64,000 nt of DNA, taken from NCBI RefSeq assembly GCF_032595075.1, contig NZ_CP118735.1:896001-960000 (forward strand), in the 5' to 3' direction. Both the position numbers and the translations under genes were made by a program. Below the pieces are notes generated by a model. It made no database searches and had not been told where the DNA came from. It saw only the letters and a list, made by a program, of their open reading frames with translations. Numbering within the stretch: position 1 is the first letter of the stretch; each line of letters starts with the position of its first letter. Of the stretch, positions 38,642 through 45,783 are shown piece by piece. The DNA is from Streptococcus sp. 29887. Lineage in GTDB: Bacteria; Bacillota; Bacilli; Lactobacillales; Streptococcaceae.

Positions 38642-38995
38642 ATGAAATTTTTACGTTCAACAATCGGCTATATGATTGCCGGTATGATTGTCATGAGTGT
38701 TTGGGGAGCCTTTGCGGAAGCCTATGGCATAGCAGGTGGCTACTTTGCAGCCTTTATTATCATTGGACCTATGTGGTTTATGAACCACTATCTAGGTCTA
38801 ATCAAACACGATTCTGATTCAGCTTTTGTTGATATGGGATTGGGAATTGCCCTCTGTGGTATTTTCCGTGATGCCTTTCTCAATGGATTTGGAACACTGG
38901 CAGATTCTCTTCCAACCATTCTTCTTATTACAGTAGGTGCTGTTTTGGGTGGCTTGGTTGCTGCAAAAGTCGAAGAAGATATGGAAAAAGATTAA
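38642..38995 (+). CDS. Small membrane protein, putative glycerol transporter subunit 1 (Lin0368-type)
   Basis: 117 residues, about four membrane segments, Shine-Dalgarno GAAGGAGG. It contains WFMNHYLGL and FVDMGLGIAL, which recur in the next gene as WTLNHGVGL and WVDMGLAAGI, so the two are paralogues. It stands where most streptococci have glpF. I recall this family as Lin0368-type putative glycerol transporter subunits; the transport role is inferred from operon position. Confidence 0.78.
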   Translation: MKFLRSTIGYMIAGMIVMSVWGAFAEAYGIAGGYFAAFIIIGPMWFMNHYLGLIKHDSDSAFVDMGLGIALCGIFRDAFLNGFGTLADSLPTILLITVGAVLGGLVAAKVEEDMEKD

Positions 38996-39007
38996 GGAGG
39001 AGTAAAG

Positions 39008-39343
39008 ATGACAATTCAACAAGCAATCGCAACAATTGTAGGTGCTTTTATCTTCCCATTTGTCATTCGCATGATGTGGGGAAAAATGGTTGAGCACTGG
39101 GGTGCCATTGGAGGATGGATGGCAGCTTCTATGATTGTCGGAACAATTTGGACCCTTAACCACGGTGTTGGGCTCATGACCCAGTCTGGGGCAGTTTGGG
39201 TTGACATGGGATTGGCAGCAGGTATCGGCTTATTTGTTGCTTCGGCAGCCAGAGGCGGAAAAGTTGGTAAAGCGACAAATAATCTACTTGCAGCACTTGT
39301 AGGTGGAATCCTAGGTGGCTTAATCCTCTCCTTCATTTTATAA
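39008..39343 (+). CDS. Small membrane protein, putative glycerol transporter subunit 2 (Lin0368-type)
   Basis: 111 residues, about four membrane segments, Shine-Dalgarno AAGGAGGA, 12 bases after its paralogue. Shared motif N-H-x-x-G-L followed by V-D-M-G-L. The pair probably forms a heteromeric channel or carrier that takes the place of the aquaglyceroporin GlpF. A terminator follows. Confidence 0.78.
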   Translation: MTIQQAIATIVGAFIFPFVIRMMWGKMVEHWGAIGGWMAASMIVGTIWTLNHGVGLMTQSGAVWVDMGLAAGIGLFVASAARGGKVGKATNNLLAALVGGILGGLILSFIL

Positions 39344-39350
39344 TAGATAG

Positions 39351-39384
39351 AAACAGCTAGAACATTTTTTCTAGTTGTTTTTGA
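39351..39384 (+). terminator. glp operon terminator
   Basis: 12-bp stem AAACAGCTAGAA / TTCTAGTTGTTT with one G-U pair, then T-run. A further weaker hairpin (CACTTGA / TCAGGTG) lies at about 39450-39470. Confidence 0.8.
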
Positions 39385-39545
39385 TTTAGATTAGTTTAAG
39401 GAAAGTGTCTTATAATAAAACCATCTTTTTCATATAATCTCCTAGAAGCACTTGAGGTCATTCAGGTGTTTTCTTTGTGCATTTTTCTTGATTTTATAAC
39501 TAATTAGTGATAAAATGCATTCAAATTAAATATTGAGGTAAAGCT

Positions 39546-40496
39546 ATGAACAATACAGGTATTCATCACATTTCAAGTTTGGTAGGGAACATACACCAAG
39601 CCTATCATTTTTATCATCATATTCTTGGTTTGAAATTGACCTTGAAAACAGTCAACCAAGAAGATTCAAGCATGTATCATCTCTTTTTCGGTGATGATGA
39701 AGGTCGTTTTGGAACGGAATACACCATTTTTGATATGCCTAAGCATCCCAGTCGTCGAAACGGAACCAATCGTTTGGAAAGAACTGTTTTTCTGGTAAAA
39801 AATTTTGAGGCATTAGAATTTTGGCAGAAAAGGTTGACAGATTTGGAAGTGGAGAATGAAGGAATTCTTGCTTTTGGAAATGGGCATATTCTGAATTTCC
39901 AAGATGAAGATGGCCAGTTGCTTGGTTTGACCTATCATGAATCAATTGGAGAAATGTTTCCGTATGAAACAGATGAAATTCCGTCGGAATACGCTATTCT
40001 TGGCATCGCCAGTCTTCATATGCGTATCCGGGAGGAAAAGGAGTTGGTATCGTTGCTGACTGAAACATTCGGCTTTGTTGAGGAAGGTCGGTTTGTCTTT
40101 GAGGATAAGATGGTGATTTCTCTGCTCTTTGACAATAGCTTCCAGCATCGCCTTTATTTGATTTTAGACCAAGAGTCTTCAATCAGTGTATTGGGAGTTG
40201 GGGCTACTCATCATATTGCATTTGGTGTCTTAGATAAGTCTGATTTGGAAGATCTGATTAGCCGATTAAATCTCATCAATCGTCCACATTCTGGTATCAT
40301 TAATCGAGATTTCATTCATTCCTTATACTTCCGAGCGCCCAATTACCTCATGTTTGAGGTGGCAACTATGACTGGTGAGCGCGAATCGGAAATGCCAACT
40401 CAGAATGAAGAGTTGGATCAGGTAGACCTATTTTTGCCAAGTTTCTTTGAGGAGGACAGACAGGATATCGAAAAAAATCTCTCCCAACGTTATTAG
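39546..40496 (+). CDS. Ring-cleaving dioxygenase, VOC (glyoxalase) family, MhqO-like
   Basis: 316 residues made of two tandem VOC halves. Metal ligands are likely His8 in GIHHISSLVG, His in GATHHIAFGV (second half) and Glu in LMFEVATM. In Bacillus such proteins (MhqO, MhqA) open hydroquinone or catechol rings and are partnered with a hydrolase, as here. The next gene starts 12 bases on. No MarR-type regulator like MhqR lies beside it. Confidence 0.85.
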   Translation: MNNTGIHHISSLVGNIHQAYHFYHHILGLKLTLKTVNQEDSSMYHLFFGDDEGRFGTEYTIFDMPKHPSRRNGTNRLERTVFLVKNFEALEFWQKRLTDLEVENEGILAFGNGHILNFQDEDGQLLGLTYHESIGEMFPYETDEIPSEYAILGIASLHMRIREEKELVSLLTETFGFVEEGRFVFEDKMVISLLFDNSFQHRLYLILDQESSISVLGVGATHHIAFGVLDKSDLEDLISRLNLINRPHSGIINRDFIHSLYFRAPNYLMFEVATMTGERESEMPTQNEELDQVDLFLPSFFEEDRQDIEKNLSQRY

Positions 40497-40508
40497 GAGA
40501 AATGAAGT

Positions 40509-41111
40509 ATGGATTATCGCTTCATCAAAGGGACCAGTCCTCGTCTGTTGGTCTTTTTCCACGGCACAGGTGGAAACAAGGACTCCATGCTCTTTCTGCG
40601 CCAACAGTTGGATCCAAAAGCTTCTGTCCTTTCCTTCGATGGCAGTTGGGGCCAAGGCAGGGAAAGGCGGTTCTTTGCACCTCTCATTGACGGTCAGTTG
40701 GATCTTGTTGATTTTGAAAGGCGCTTGTCGGCTTTTCTGGATTTTTGGCAGGACTTGGACATCCGAGATTATCGTCAGATTACTTTCGTAGGTTTTTCAA
40801 ACGGTGCTAACTTTATCATGGGCTTGTTAACCAAGCAGTCAAACCTGGCGGACAATTATATCTTACTCCATCCCTCAGCCTTAGATTATGCTTTTCCTAT
40901 GGAAAATAGCAGAGCAGAACTTTTATTTACGTTAGGTCAGAATGATGTGTTAATTGACCCATTGGCTCTTGAAAATCTTGTAGTAGACTGGCGAGTGTCA
41001 GCCTTTCCCAGAGCCAACCTAGCTCGTTTTGACAAGGGACATTTTTTAAGTCAGGATGAATTGACCTATATCAAAAATTGGTATCAAGAAAGAATGAACA
41101 AAAAGACCTGA
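40509..41111 (+). CDS. Alpha/beta hydrolase (carboxylesterase/phospholipase family, MhqD-like)
   Basis: 200 residues. Oxyanion region LLVFFHGTGGNKDSMLF, nucleophile elbow FVGFSNGANF (Ser), acid in LGQNDVLIDP and His in DKGHFLSQDEL. It is the usual partner of the ring-cleaving dioxygenase and shares its operon, which suggests joint detoxification of quinone-like electrophiles (inference). Confidence 0.85.
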   Translation: MDYRFIKGTSPRLLVFFHGTGGNKDSMLFLRQQLDPKASVLSFDGSWGQGRERRFFAPLIDGQLDLVDFERRLSAFLDFWQDLDIRDYRQITFVGFSNGANFIMGLLTKQSNLADNYILLHPSALDYAFPMENSRAELLFTLGQNDVLIDPLALENLVVDWRVSAFPRANLARFDKGHFLSQDELTYIKNWYQERMNKKT

Positions 41112-41133
41112 ACAAAATAAGTTCAAGTCTTTT
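41101..41133. terminator. Bidirectional terminator between the hydrolase and pepF
   Basis: AAAAGACCTGAAC / GTTCAAGTCTTTT, one mismatch, 7-base loop; overlaps the hydrolase stop codon. Confidence 0.75.
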
Positions 41134-41140
41134 ATATGTC

Positions 41141-42931
41141 TTAGATAAGTGTTTTCAATTTATCCACCAAAGAACCGACATAAGCAATGGTTTCTTTAAG
41201 TGGTTGGTCAGTCGAAACATCGACACCTGCGTGTTTTGCAAGGTCTTGGGCAGAAAGACTAGCACCGAGTGACAAGGTTTCCAACCATTTGTCAACAACT
41301 TCTTCAGGATGTTCTTCCAATTGTTTTGCCATGGCTGTACCAATGGTCAAGCCAGCTGAGTAGGTATATGGATACAAACCAATGTAGTAGTGCGGTTGAC
41401 GCATCCAGATAAGACCTGCATCGTCACCGATTTCAAAGTCTTCACCCCAGAATTCCTTGATGACATCCAACTTGATTTGGCAGAGAATATCACCGTTGAG
41501 GTATTCTTCATTGTCCAAACGAGTGTAGACTTCACGTTGGAAGGCTGCTTCAAGCAAGTGAGTAACCATGTTGTGGAAGTAGGTACGGCTAATTAACTCG
41601 CTAATCAAGTAAGCCTGGAAGCCAGGGTCTTGGTTGTTTTTCAAAAGGGTGTTACATGTCAAGACTTCATTAGCAGTAGAAGGTGCCTCGATGAAGTAAA
41701 GTGAAGGTTCATAGCTGAGGACGCTTTGTTTTTTCGCCCATTGGAAATGACCAGCATGACCCAATTCGTGAGCCAATACTAAGACCTCGTTCATCAAACC
41801 TGTCCATGAAAGTAAGATATAGGATGGTCCATCGTAAAGAGTAGCACAGAAACCACCTGTTGCCTTGCCTTCGTTTTGAGCAAAGTCAATCCAACGCTCA
41901 TCAAATGATTGTTCAATCATTTTCACATAATCTTTACCAAGAATGCCTAAGCAGTCAATCAAGAATTGCTTAGATTCTTCAGGTGTGATGCGTTGGTTGT
42001 ATTCCGATGGCAAGCTGATTTTCAAATCGGCATGGGTAATTTTTTCCAAGCCATGAGCCTTGGCAACCAATTTCACATAACGGCGCATGTGTGGAGCCAA
42101 TTCCTTCATGATGACATCAATCTGTCGGTCGAAGAGGTCGCGAGATACGTTTTGACGATGCAAGAGGAAGTCAATGGTATTGTCAAATCCACGCAAGCGA
42201 GCTTCGATTTGCTCATTCTTGATATGAGATAGATATGTCGCTGCGGTAGTATTCTTGTATTTTTTCAAGGTTGAGTAGAAACCAGCAGCGGAATTGCGAC
42301 GGATTTCGGTATCATGGCTGAGTTCATAATCATTTTCAAAAAGTACATAGCTGTTTCCGAGCGTCTCGCCATTTGCCTCAAAGTTGTCAAAGGTCATATC
42401 TTCAAACTTAGTCACACCGTAATTGTTATAAGGCTGACCAAATGTTGGTGCAAAGTTTGAGAGAAGCTCTTCTTGAAGTGGGTGGAGTTGATGAGGTTTG
42501 TCACGTAGAATAGCATCAAAGAAAGCAGCCCATTGTGGTTGTTCTTCTTTTAATTCAAGAAGAAAGGCTTCATCTAACTGACCAAGTTCTGAATAGAGGA
42601 AATCTCGTTGAGGACGTGCCTTGGCAGAAACGAGGTCGTATTCGTTGGCTAGGCTAGCAAGCTCAGTGTTCATCTTATCGACTTCGAGTGGAAGAAACGC
42701 ATAGTGAGAAAGTCTGCTATCCAGAATAACAATTTTCTCATATTCTGTGAGAGCACTTACGATGGTTTCCTTGTCTGATAGTTTTCCTTTGAAGTTAGTT
42801 TCGAAGGCAGTAACTTGATTTGCATAAGCAATCAAATTTTCTTTGTAATTTTCAGGTGTTGGAAATAGCAAATCTGTATTCCAAGTTAATTGCACATCAA
42901 TTTCTTGACGCTTTGGCATTGCAGAAGTCAT
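41141..42931 (-). CDS. pepF: Oligoendopeptidase F (M3 family)
   Basis: 596 residues. Zinc motif VLAHELGHAGHFQW near residue 387 and the downstream Glu in YFIEAPSTANEVL are the M3B signature. PepF cuts cytosolic peptides of about 7-17 residues and can also trim signal peptides. Good Shine-Dalgarno (AAAAGGAG) and an extended -10 (TGT-TATAAT on the minus strand) precede it. The -35 side overlaps a NagR-like sequence shared with the divergent gene. Confidence 0.95.
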   Translation of the reverse strand: MTSAMPKRQEIDVQLTWNTDLLFPTPENYKENLIAYANQVTAFETNFKGKLSDKETIVSALTEYEKIVILDSRLSHYAFLPLEVDKMNTELASLANEYDLVSAKARPQRDFLYSELGQLDEAFLLELKEEQPQWAAFFDAILRDKPHQLHPLQEELLSNFAPTFGQPYNNYGVTKFEDMTFDNFEANGETLGNSYVLFENDYELSHDTEIRRNSAAGFYSTLKKYKNTTAATYLSHIKNEQIEARLRGFDNTIDFLLHRQNVSRDLFDRQIDVIMKELAPHMRRYVKLVAKAHGLEKITHADLKISLPSEYNQRITPEESKQFLIDCLGILGKDYVKMIEQSFDERWIDFAQNEGKATGGFCATLYDGPSYILLSWTGLMNEVLVLAHELGHAGHFQWAKKQSVLSYEPSLYFIEAPSTANEVLTCNTLLKNNQDPGFQAYLISELISRTYFHNMVTHLLEAAFQREVYTRLDNEEYLNGDILCQIKLDVIKEFWGEDFEIGDDAGLIWMRQPHYYIGLYPYTYSAGLTIGTAMAKQLEEHPEEVVDKWLETLSLGASLSAQDLAKHAGVDVSTDQPLKETIAYVGSLVDKLKTLI

Positions 42932-42973
42932 ATATTTCTCCTTTTCTTATTGATAGCTACATTATAACATAAG

Positions 42974-43015
42974 AATTGGTTTGAGGAAAAATAATGTTAG
43001 ACCAATTTATGAAAA
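42974..43015. promoter_or_regulatory. NagR (dre)-like element between pepF and the ATP-cone gene
   Basis: AATTGGTTT at 42974-42982 faces TTAGACCAATT (42997-43007). The stretch TAGACCAATTTATGAAAA (42998-43015) is identical over 18 bases to one at the glmS leader (61500-61517). Half-sites of the type TTGGTCTAG are bound by GntR-family NagR. Confidence 0.45.
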
Positions 43016-43021
43016 GAAAAC

Positions 43022-43050
43022 TTGACAAAATGCTTAAAAACGTAGATAAT
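43022..43050 (+). promoter_or_regulatory. Promoter of the ATP-cone gene
   Basis: -35 TTGACA (43022-43027), 17-bp spacer, -10 GATAAT (43045-43050). Confidence 0.75.
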
Positions 43051-43093
43051 TATAGTATGAAAGGGTTTACTGAAAACCGGAAAGGAGTTAGAT

Positions 43094-43432
43094 ATGCAGG
43101 TTATTAAACGAAGTGGTGAAGTTGTAGAATTTGACCCAGAAAAAATTTATCAAGCCATTATCAAGGCAGCTCAAACTGTATATGTAATCGACGATACATG
43201 GCGGAAAAACCTAGCTCAAGTGACGAAGAAAGTCGTGCTTGATTTGGAAGAAGCTCATACAGAACGTCCAACCATCAGCATGGTTCAGTCACAAGTTGAG
43301 CATCGTTTATTGGATGCCGGTTATATTACCATTGCTGAACATTATATTTCTTATCGTTTGCAACGTGATTTGGAACGTAATGGATATGCTGATAAGATTG
43401 TCGTTCATTTACGCTTTGAGCAAATTCGATAA
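43094..43432 (+). CDS. Stand-alone ATP-cone domain protein
   Basis: 112 residues. The whole protein is an ATP-cone: it opens with MQVIKRSGEVVEFDPEKIYQ and contains the long helix that ends in TIAEHYISYRLQRDLER. ATP-cones sense ATP/dATP in ribonucleotide reductases and in NrdR, but here there is neither a zinc ribbon nor a reductase body. Shine-Dalgarno AAAGGAG. It may act on a reductase in trans or be a separate nucleotide sensor. Annotation as ribonucleotide reductase would be misleading. Confidence 0.85.
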   Translation: MQVIKRSGEVVEFDPEKIYQAIIKAAQTVYVIDDTWRKNLAQVTKKVVLDLEEAHTERPTISMVQSQVEHRLLDAGYITIAEHYISYRLQRDLERNGYADKIVVHLRFEQIR

Positions 43433-43522
43433 AGAAAAGATATGGAGAGTGGTGAAGTTAGCTTTCTTCCCTGCTCTTTTTGTTATAGTCAAAAGCTATA
43501 ACAATCTATATTTAAAAAGTAT

Positions 43523-43551
43523 TTGTAAACAACGAACCATTAGCGTATAAT
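43523..43551 (+). promoter_or_regulatory. Promoter of a candidate small RNA
   Basis: -35 TTGTAA (43523-43528), 17-bp spacer, -10 TATAAT (43546-43551). TTTAAA-AAGTA-TTTGTA just before it loosely resembles the CiaR direct repeat. Confidence 0.65.
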
Positions 43552-43553
43552 CA

Positions 43554-43613
43554 AATTAGTTAATCCCAATCTAACTAGTTGAATCCCGTAGTTCGTGCCT
43601 ATGGGATTTTTTT
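43554..43613 (+). ncRNA. Candidate ~60-nt small RNA
   Basis: Starts just after a good promoter. The 5' hairpin AATTAGTTA / TAACTAGTT (43554-43580) is followed by a 10-bp terminator stem AATCCCGTAG / CTATGGGATT (43582-43608) and seven T. No open frame. AATCCC occurs both in the first loop and in the terminator stem. Two hairpins with a terminator is the layout of streptococcal csRNAs, but the CiaR box is imperfect. The rest of 43614-43786 shows nothing I can name. Confidence 0.6.
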
Positions 43614-43786
43614 GTGCATCCTATTTCTATAATAGAAAAAAGATATAGCTGCTGAGCTTGTATGCTAGGTCTACTTGGAATATGTCTTGCTAATAATAGA
43701 CAGAGGTAATTTTGACCTTATTTACACACTTTTTTTGATGGATAGTGAAATTTCTATTAAAAAATGTGATACTTTGAGCAAAATTT

Positions 43787-43816
43787 TTGAAATCGGTAAC
43801 AAATTTGTAGTATAAT
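43787..43816 (+). promoter_or_regulatory. nox promoter overlapping a cre site
   Basis: -35 TTGAAA (43787-43792), 18-bp spacer, -10 TATAAT (43811-43816). TTGAAATCGGTAACA (43787-43801) fits every fixed position of the cre consensus WTGNAANCGNWNNCW and covers the -35. Confidence 0.6.
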
Positions 43817-43859
43817 GGATGATGTAAAAAAATATTTATTTTGAAAGTGAGATTTTACT

Positions 43860-45227
43860 ATGTCTAAAATCGTTGTTGTCGGTGCTAACCACGCAGGTAC
43901 TGCCGCAATCAAAACTATGTTGACAAACTACGGTCAAGAAAACGAAATCGTTGTATTTGACCAAAACTCAAACATCTCATTCTTGGGTTGTGGTATGGCT
44001 TTGTGGATTGGTGAGCAAATTGCTGGTCCAGAAGGACTTTTCTACTCTGATAAAGAACAGTTGGAAAGCCTTGGCGCTAAAGTGTACATGGAGTCACCTG
44101 TTACAGCTATCGACTATGAAGCAAAAACAGTTACTGCACTTGTAAACGGTCAAGAGCATGTTGAAGCTTATGACAAACTTCTTTTCGCTACAGGTTCACA
44201 ACCAATCTTGCCACCAATCAAAGGTGCTGCAATCAAAGAAGGTTCTCTTGAATTTGAAGCAACTCTTGAAAACTTGCAATTCGTTAAATTGTACCAAAAC
44301 TCAGCAGATGTTATTGAAAAATTGAAAAACAAAGACATCAACCGCGTAGCAGTAGTTGGTGCTGGTTACATCGGTGTTGAGCTTGCAGAAGCATTCCAAC
44401 GTAAAGGTAAAGAAGTTATCCTTATCGACGTTGTAGATACATGTTTGGCTGGTTACTATGACCGCGACTTGTCAGACCTTATGGCTAAAAACATGGAAGA
44501 CAACGGTATCAAACTTGCCTTCGGGGAAACTGTTCAAGAAGTTGCTGGTGATGGCAAAGTTGAGAAAATCATCACTGACAAGAACGAATACGATGTTGAT
44601 ATGGTTATCTTGGCTGTTGGTTTCCGTCCAAATACTGCATTTGCAGGTGAAGGAATTGAGCGTTTCCGCAACGGTGCCTTCCTTGTAAACAAACGCCAAG
44701 AGACTTCAATCCCAGGCGTTTACGCTATCGGTGACTGTGCAACTATCTACGACAACGCTACTGGCGACACAAGCTACATCGCTTTGGCTTCAAACGCAGT
44801 ACGTACTGGTATCGTAGCAGCACACAACATCTGTGGTACTGACCTTGAAGGTATCGGTGTACAAGGTTCTAACGGTATCTCTATCTACGGTCTTAACCTT
44901 GTATCAACTGGTTTGACACTTGAAAAAGCTACTCGTCTTGGTTTGAACGCTGCTGTTACTGAAGTAACTGACAACCAAAAACCAGAATTCATGGAGCATG
45001 GTAACTTCCCAGTAACTATCAAGATCGTCTACGATAAAGATTCACGTCGTATCCTTGGTGCTCAAATGGCAGCTCGTGAAGATATCTCATTGGGTATCCA
45101 CCTCTTCTCATTGGCAATCCAAGAAGGTGTAACAATTGAGAAATTGGCATTGACTGACTTGTTCTTCTTGCCACACTTCAACAAACCATACAACTACATC
45201 ACAGTAGCTGCCTTGGGCGCAAAATAA
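43860..45227 (+). CDS. nox: Water-forming NADH oxidase
   Basis: 455 residues. It reduces oxygen to water with NADH, regenerating NAD for fermentation. FAD start [15 protein letters not shown], redox cysteine in [10 protein letters not shown] (Cys44), NAD motif [17 protein letters not shown] and [13 protein letters not shown]. The codon use is strongly biased toward the preferred set, as in highly expressed genes. A monocistronic unit with its own promoter and terminator. Confidence 0.96.
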   Translation: MSKIVVVGANHAGTAAIKTMLTNYGQENEIVVFDQNSNISFLGCGMALWIGEQIAGPEGLFYSDKEQLESLGAKVYMESPVTAIDYEAKTVTALVNGQEHVEAYDKLLFATGSQPILPPIKGAAIKEGSLEFEATLENLQFVKLYQNSADVIEKLKNKDINRVAVVGAGYIGVELAEAFQRKGKEVILIDVVDTCLAGYYDRDLSDLMAKNMEDNGIKLAFGETVQEVAGDGKVEKIITDKNEYDVDMVILAVGFRPNTAFAGEGIERFRNGAFLVNKRQETSIPGVYAIGDCATIYDNATGDTSYIALASNAVRTGIVAAHNICGTDLEGIGVQGSNGISIYGLNLVSTGLTLEKATRLGLNAAVTEVTDNQKPEFMEHGNFPVTIKIVYDKDSRRILGAQMAAREDISLGIHLFSLAIQEGVTIEKLALTDLFFLPHFNKPYNYITVAALGAK

Positions 45228-45241
45228 TCAATAGAAATAGT

Positions 45242-45271
45242 AAAGCTCAGAGATGCCTCTGGGCTTTTTTG
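45242..45271 (+). terminator. nox terminator
   Basis: AAGCTCAGAG-ATGC-CTCTGGGCTT followed by T-run. Confidence 0.8.
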
Positions 45272-45313
45272 CTTGTCATCTATCATATTGCAACTGCCTA
45301 TCGAGAGATTTTT

Positions 45314-45322
45314 TGGTATAAT
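45314..45322 (+). promoter_or_regulatory. Extended -10 promoter, probably of pcrA
   Basis: TGG-TATAAT (box 45317-45322). It lies 460 bases before pcrA, on the far side of the repeat element. Confidence 0.5.
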
Positions 45323-45359
45323 GGAGAGAATGAAAATTAAGAACCTGTATTCACAGTGT

Positions 45360-45748
45360 AGCACTTCTATTCTAAAGCTAGTTTTTCAGCTACTCATCGT
45401 TAGTTTTTTCAAAATATAGTCTTTTAGTTTACTTTTAGTACTAGGCAACGAGCCGTAGGCATAACTCAATGCTTTCTTGTTTCTAGGTGACCAGCTGATG
45501 TACTTCGCTTTTTTGTTTTCAGGCTCAGGTACGAATAGTCCACCGGACTATTCGTATCCCCCAGACTGTTTCAATCAGGCAAGGCGAGATCAAACACTCC
45601 AGTGGAGTGTTTGAAGTTGGAAATAGGGAAACGAAGTTTTCTCGTACGTCGAAGTAATAAAAGAAAAACTAAATGACGATACAGTTGGTACTCCTTCAAA
45701 AAACTACCTTGATTAGCGAAAAACTATCTCTTATTTAAAAAGCACTTC
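45360..45748 (-). repeat. MITE-like intergenic element carrying palindromic repeat modules
   Basis: Flanked by AGCACTTC at 45360-45367 and 45741-45748, an 8-bp direct repeat that looks like a target duplication. Arms 45377-45419 (GCTAGTTTTTCAGCTA onward) and 45691-45728 are imperfect inverted repeats. Inside, 45480-45570 is the reverse complement of the 31.87-31.94 kb repeat, including GGACTATTCGTACCTGAGCC. The palindrome AAACACTCC-AGT-GGAGTGTTT is at about 45592-45612. No coding potential. Confidence 0.65.
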
Positions 45749-45783
45749 ACTTGTAAATACATATTCTAAGAAAGTATGAGAAA

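Noticed and set aside
43239-43550. 103-codon frame overlapping the ATP-cone gene
   Set aside because: Shadow of the ATP-cone gene in another frame; it runs through the small-RNA promoter.
45330-45419. 29-codon frame right after the extended -10 box before pcrA
   Set aside because: No ribosome site at the correct distance, and its 3' half lies in the arm of the repeat element.
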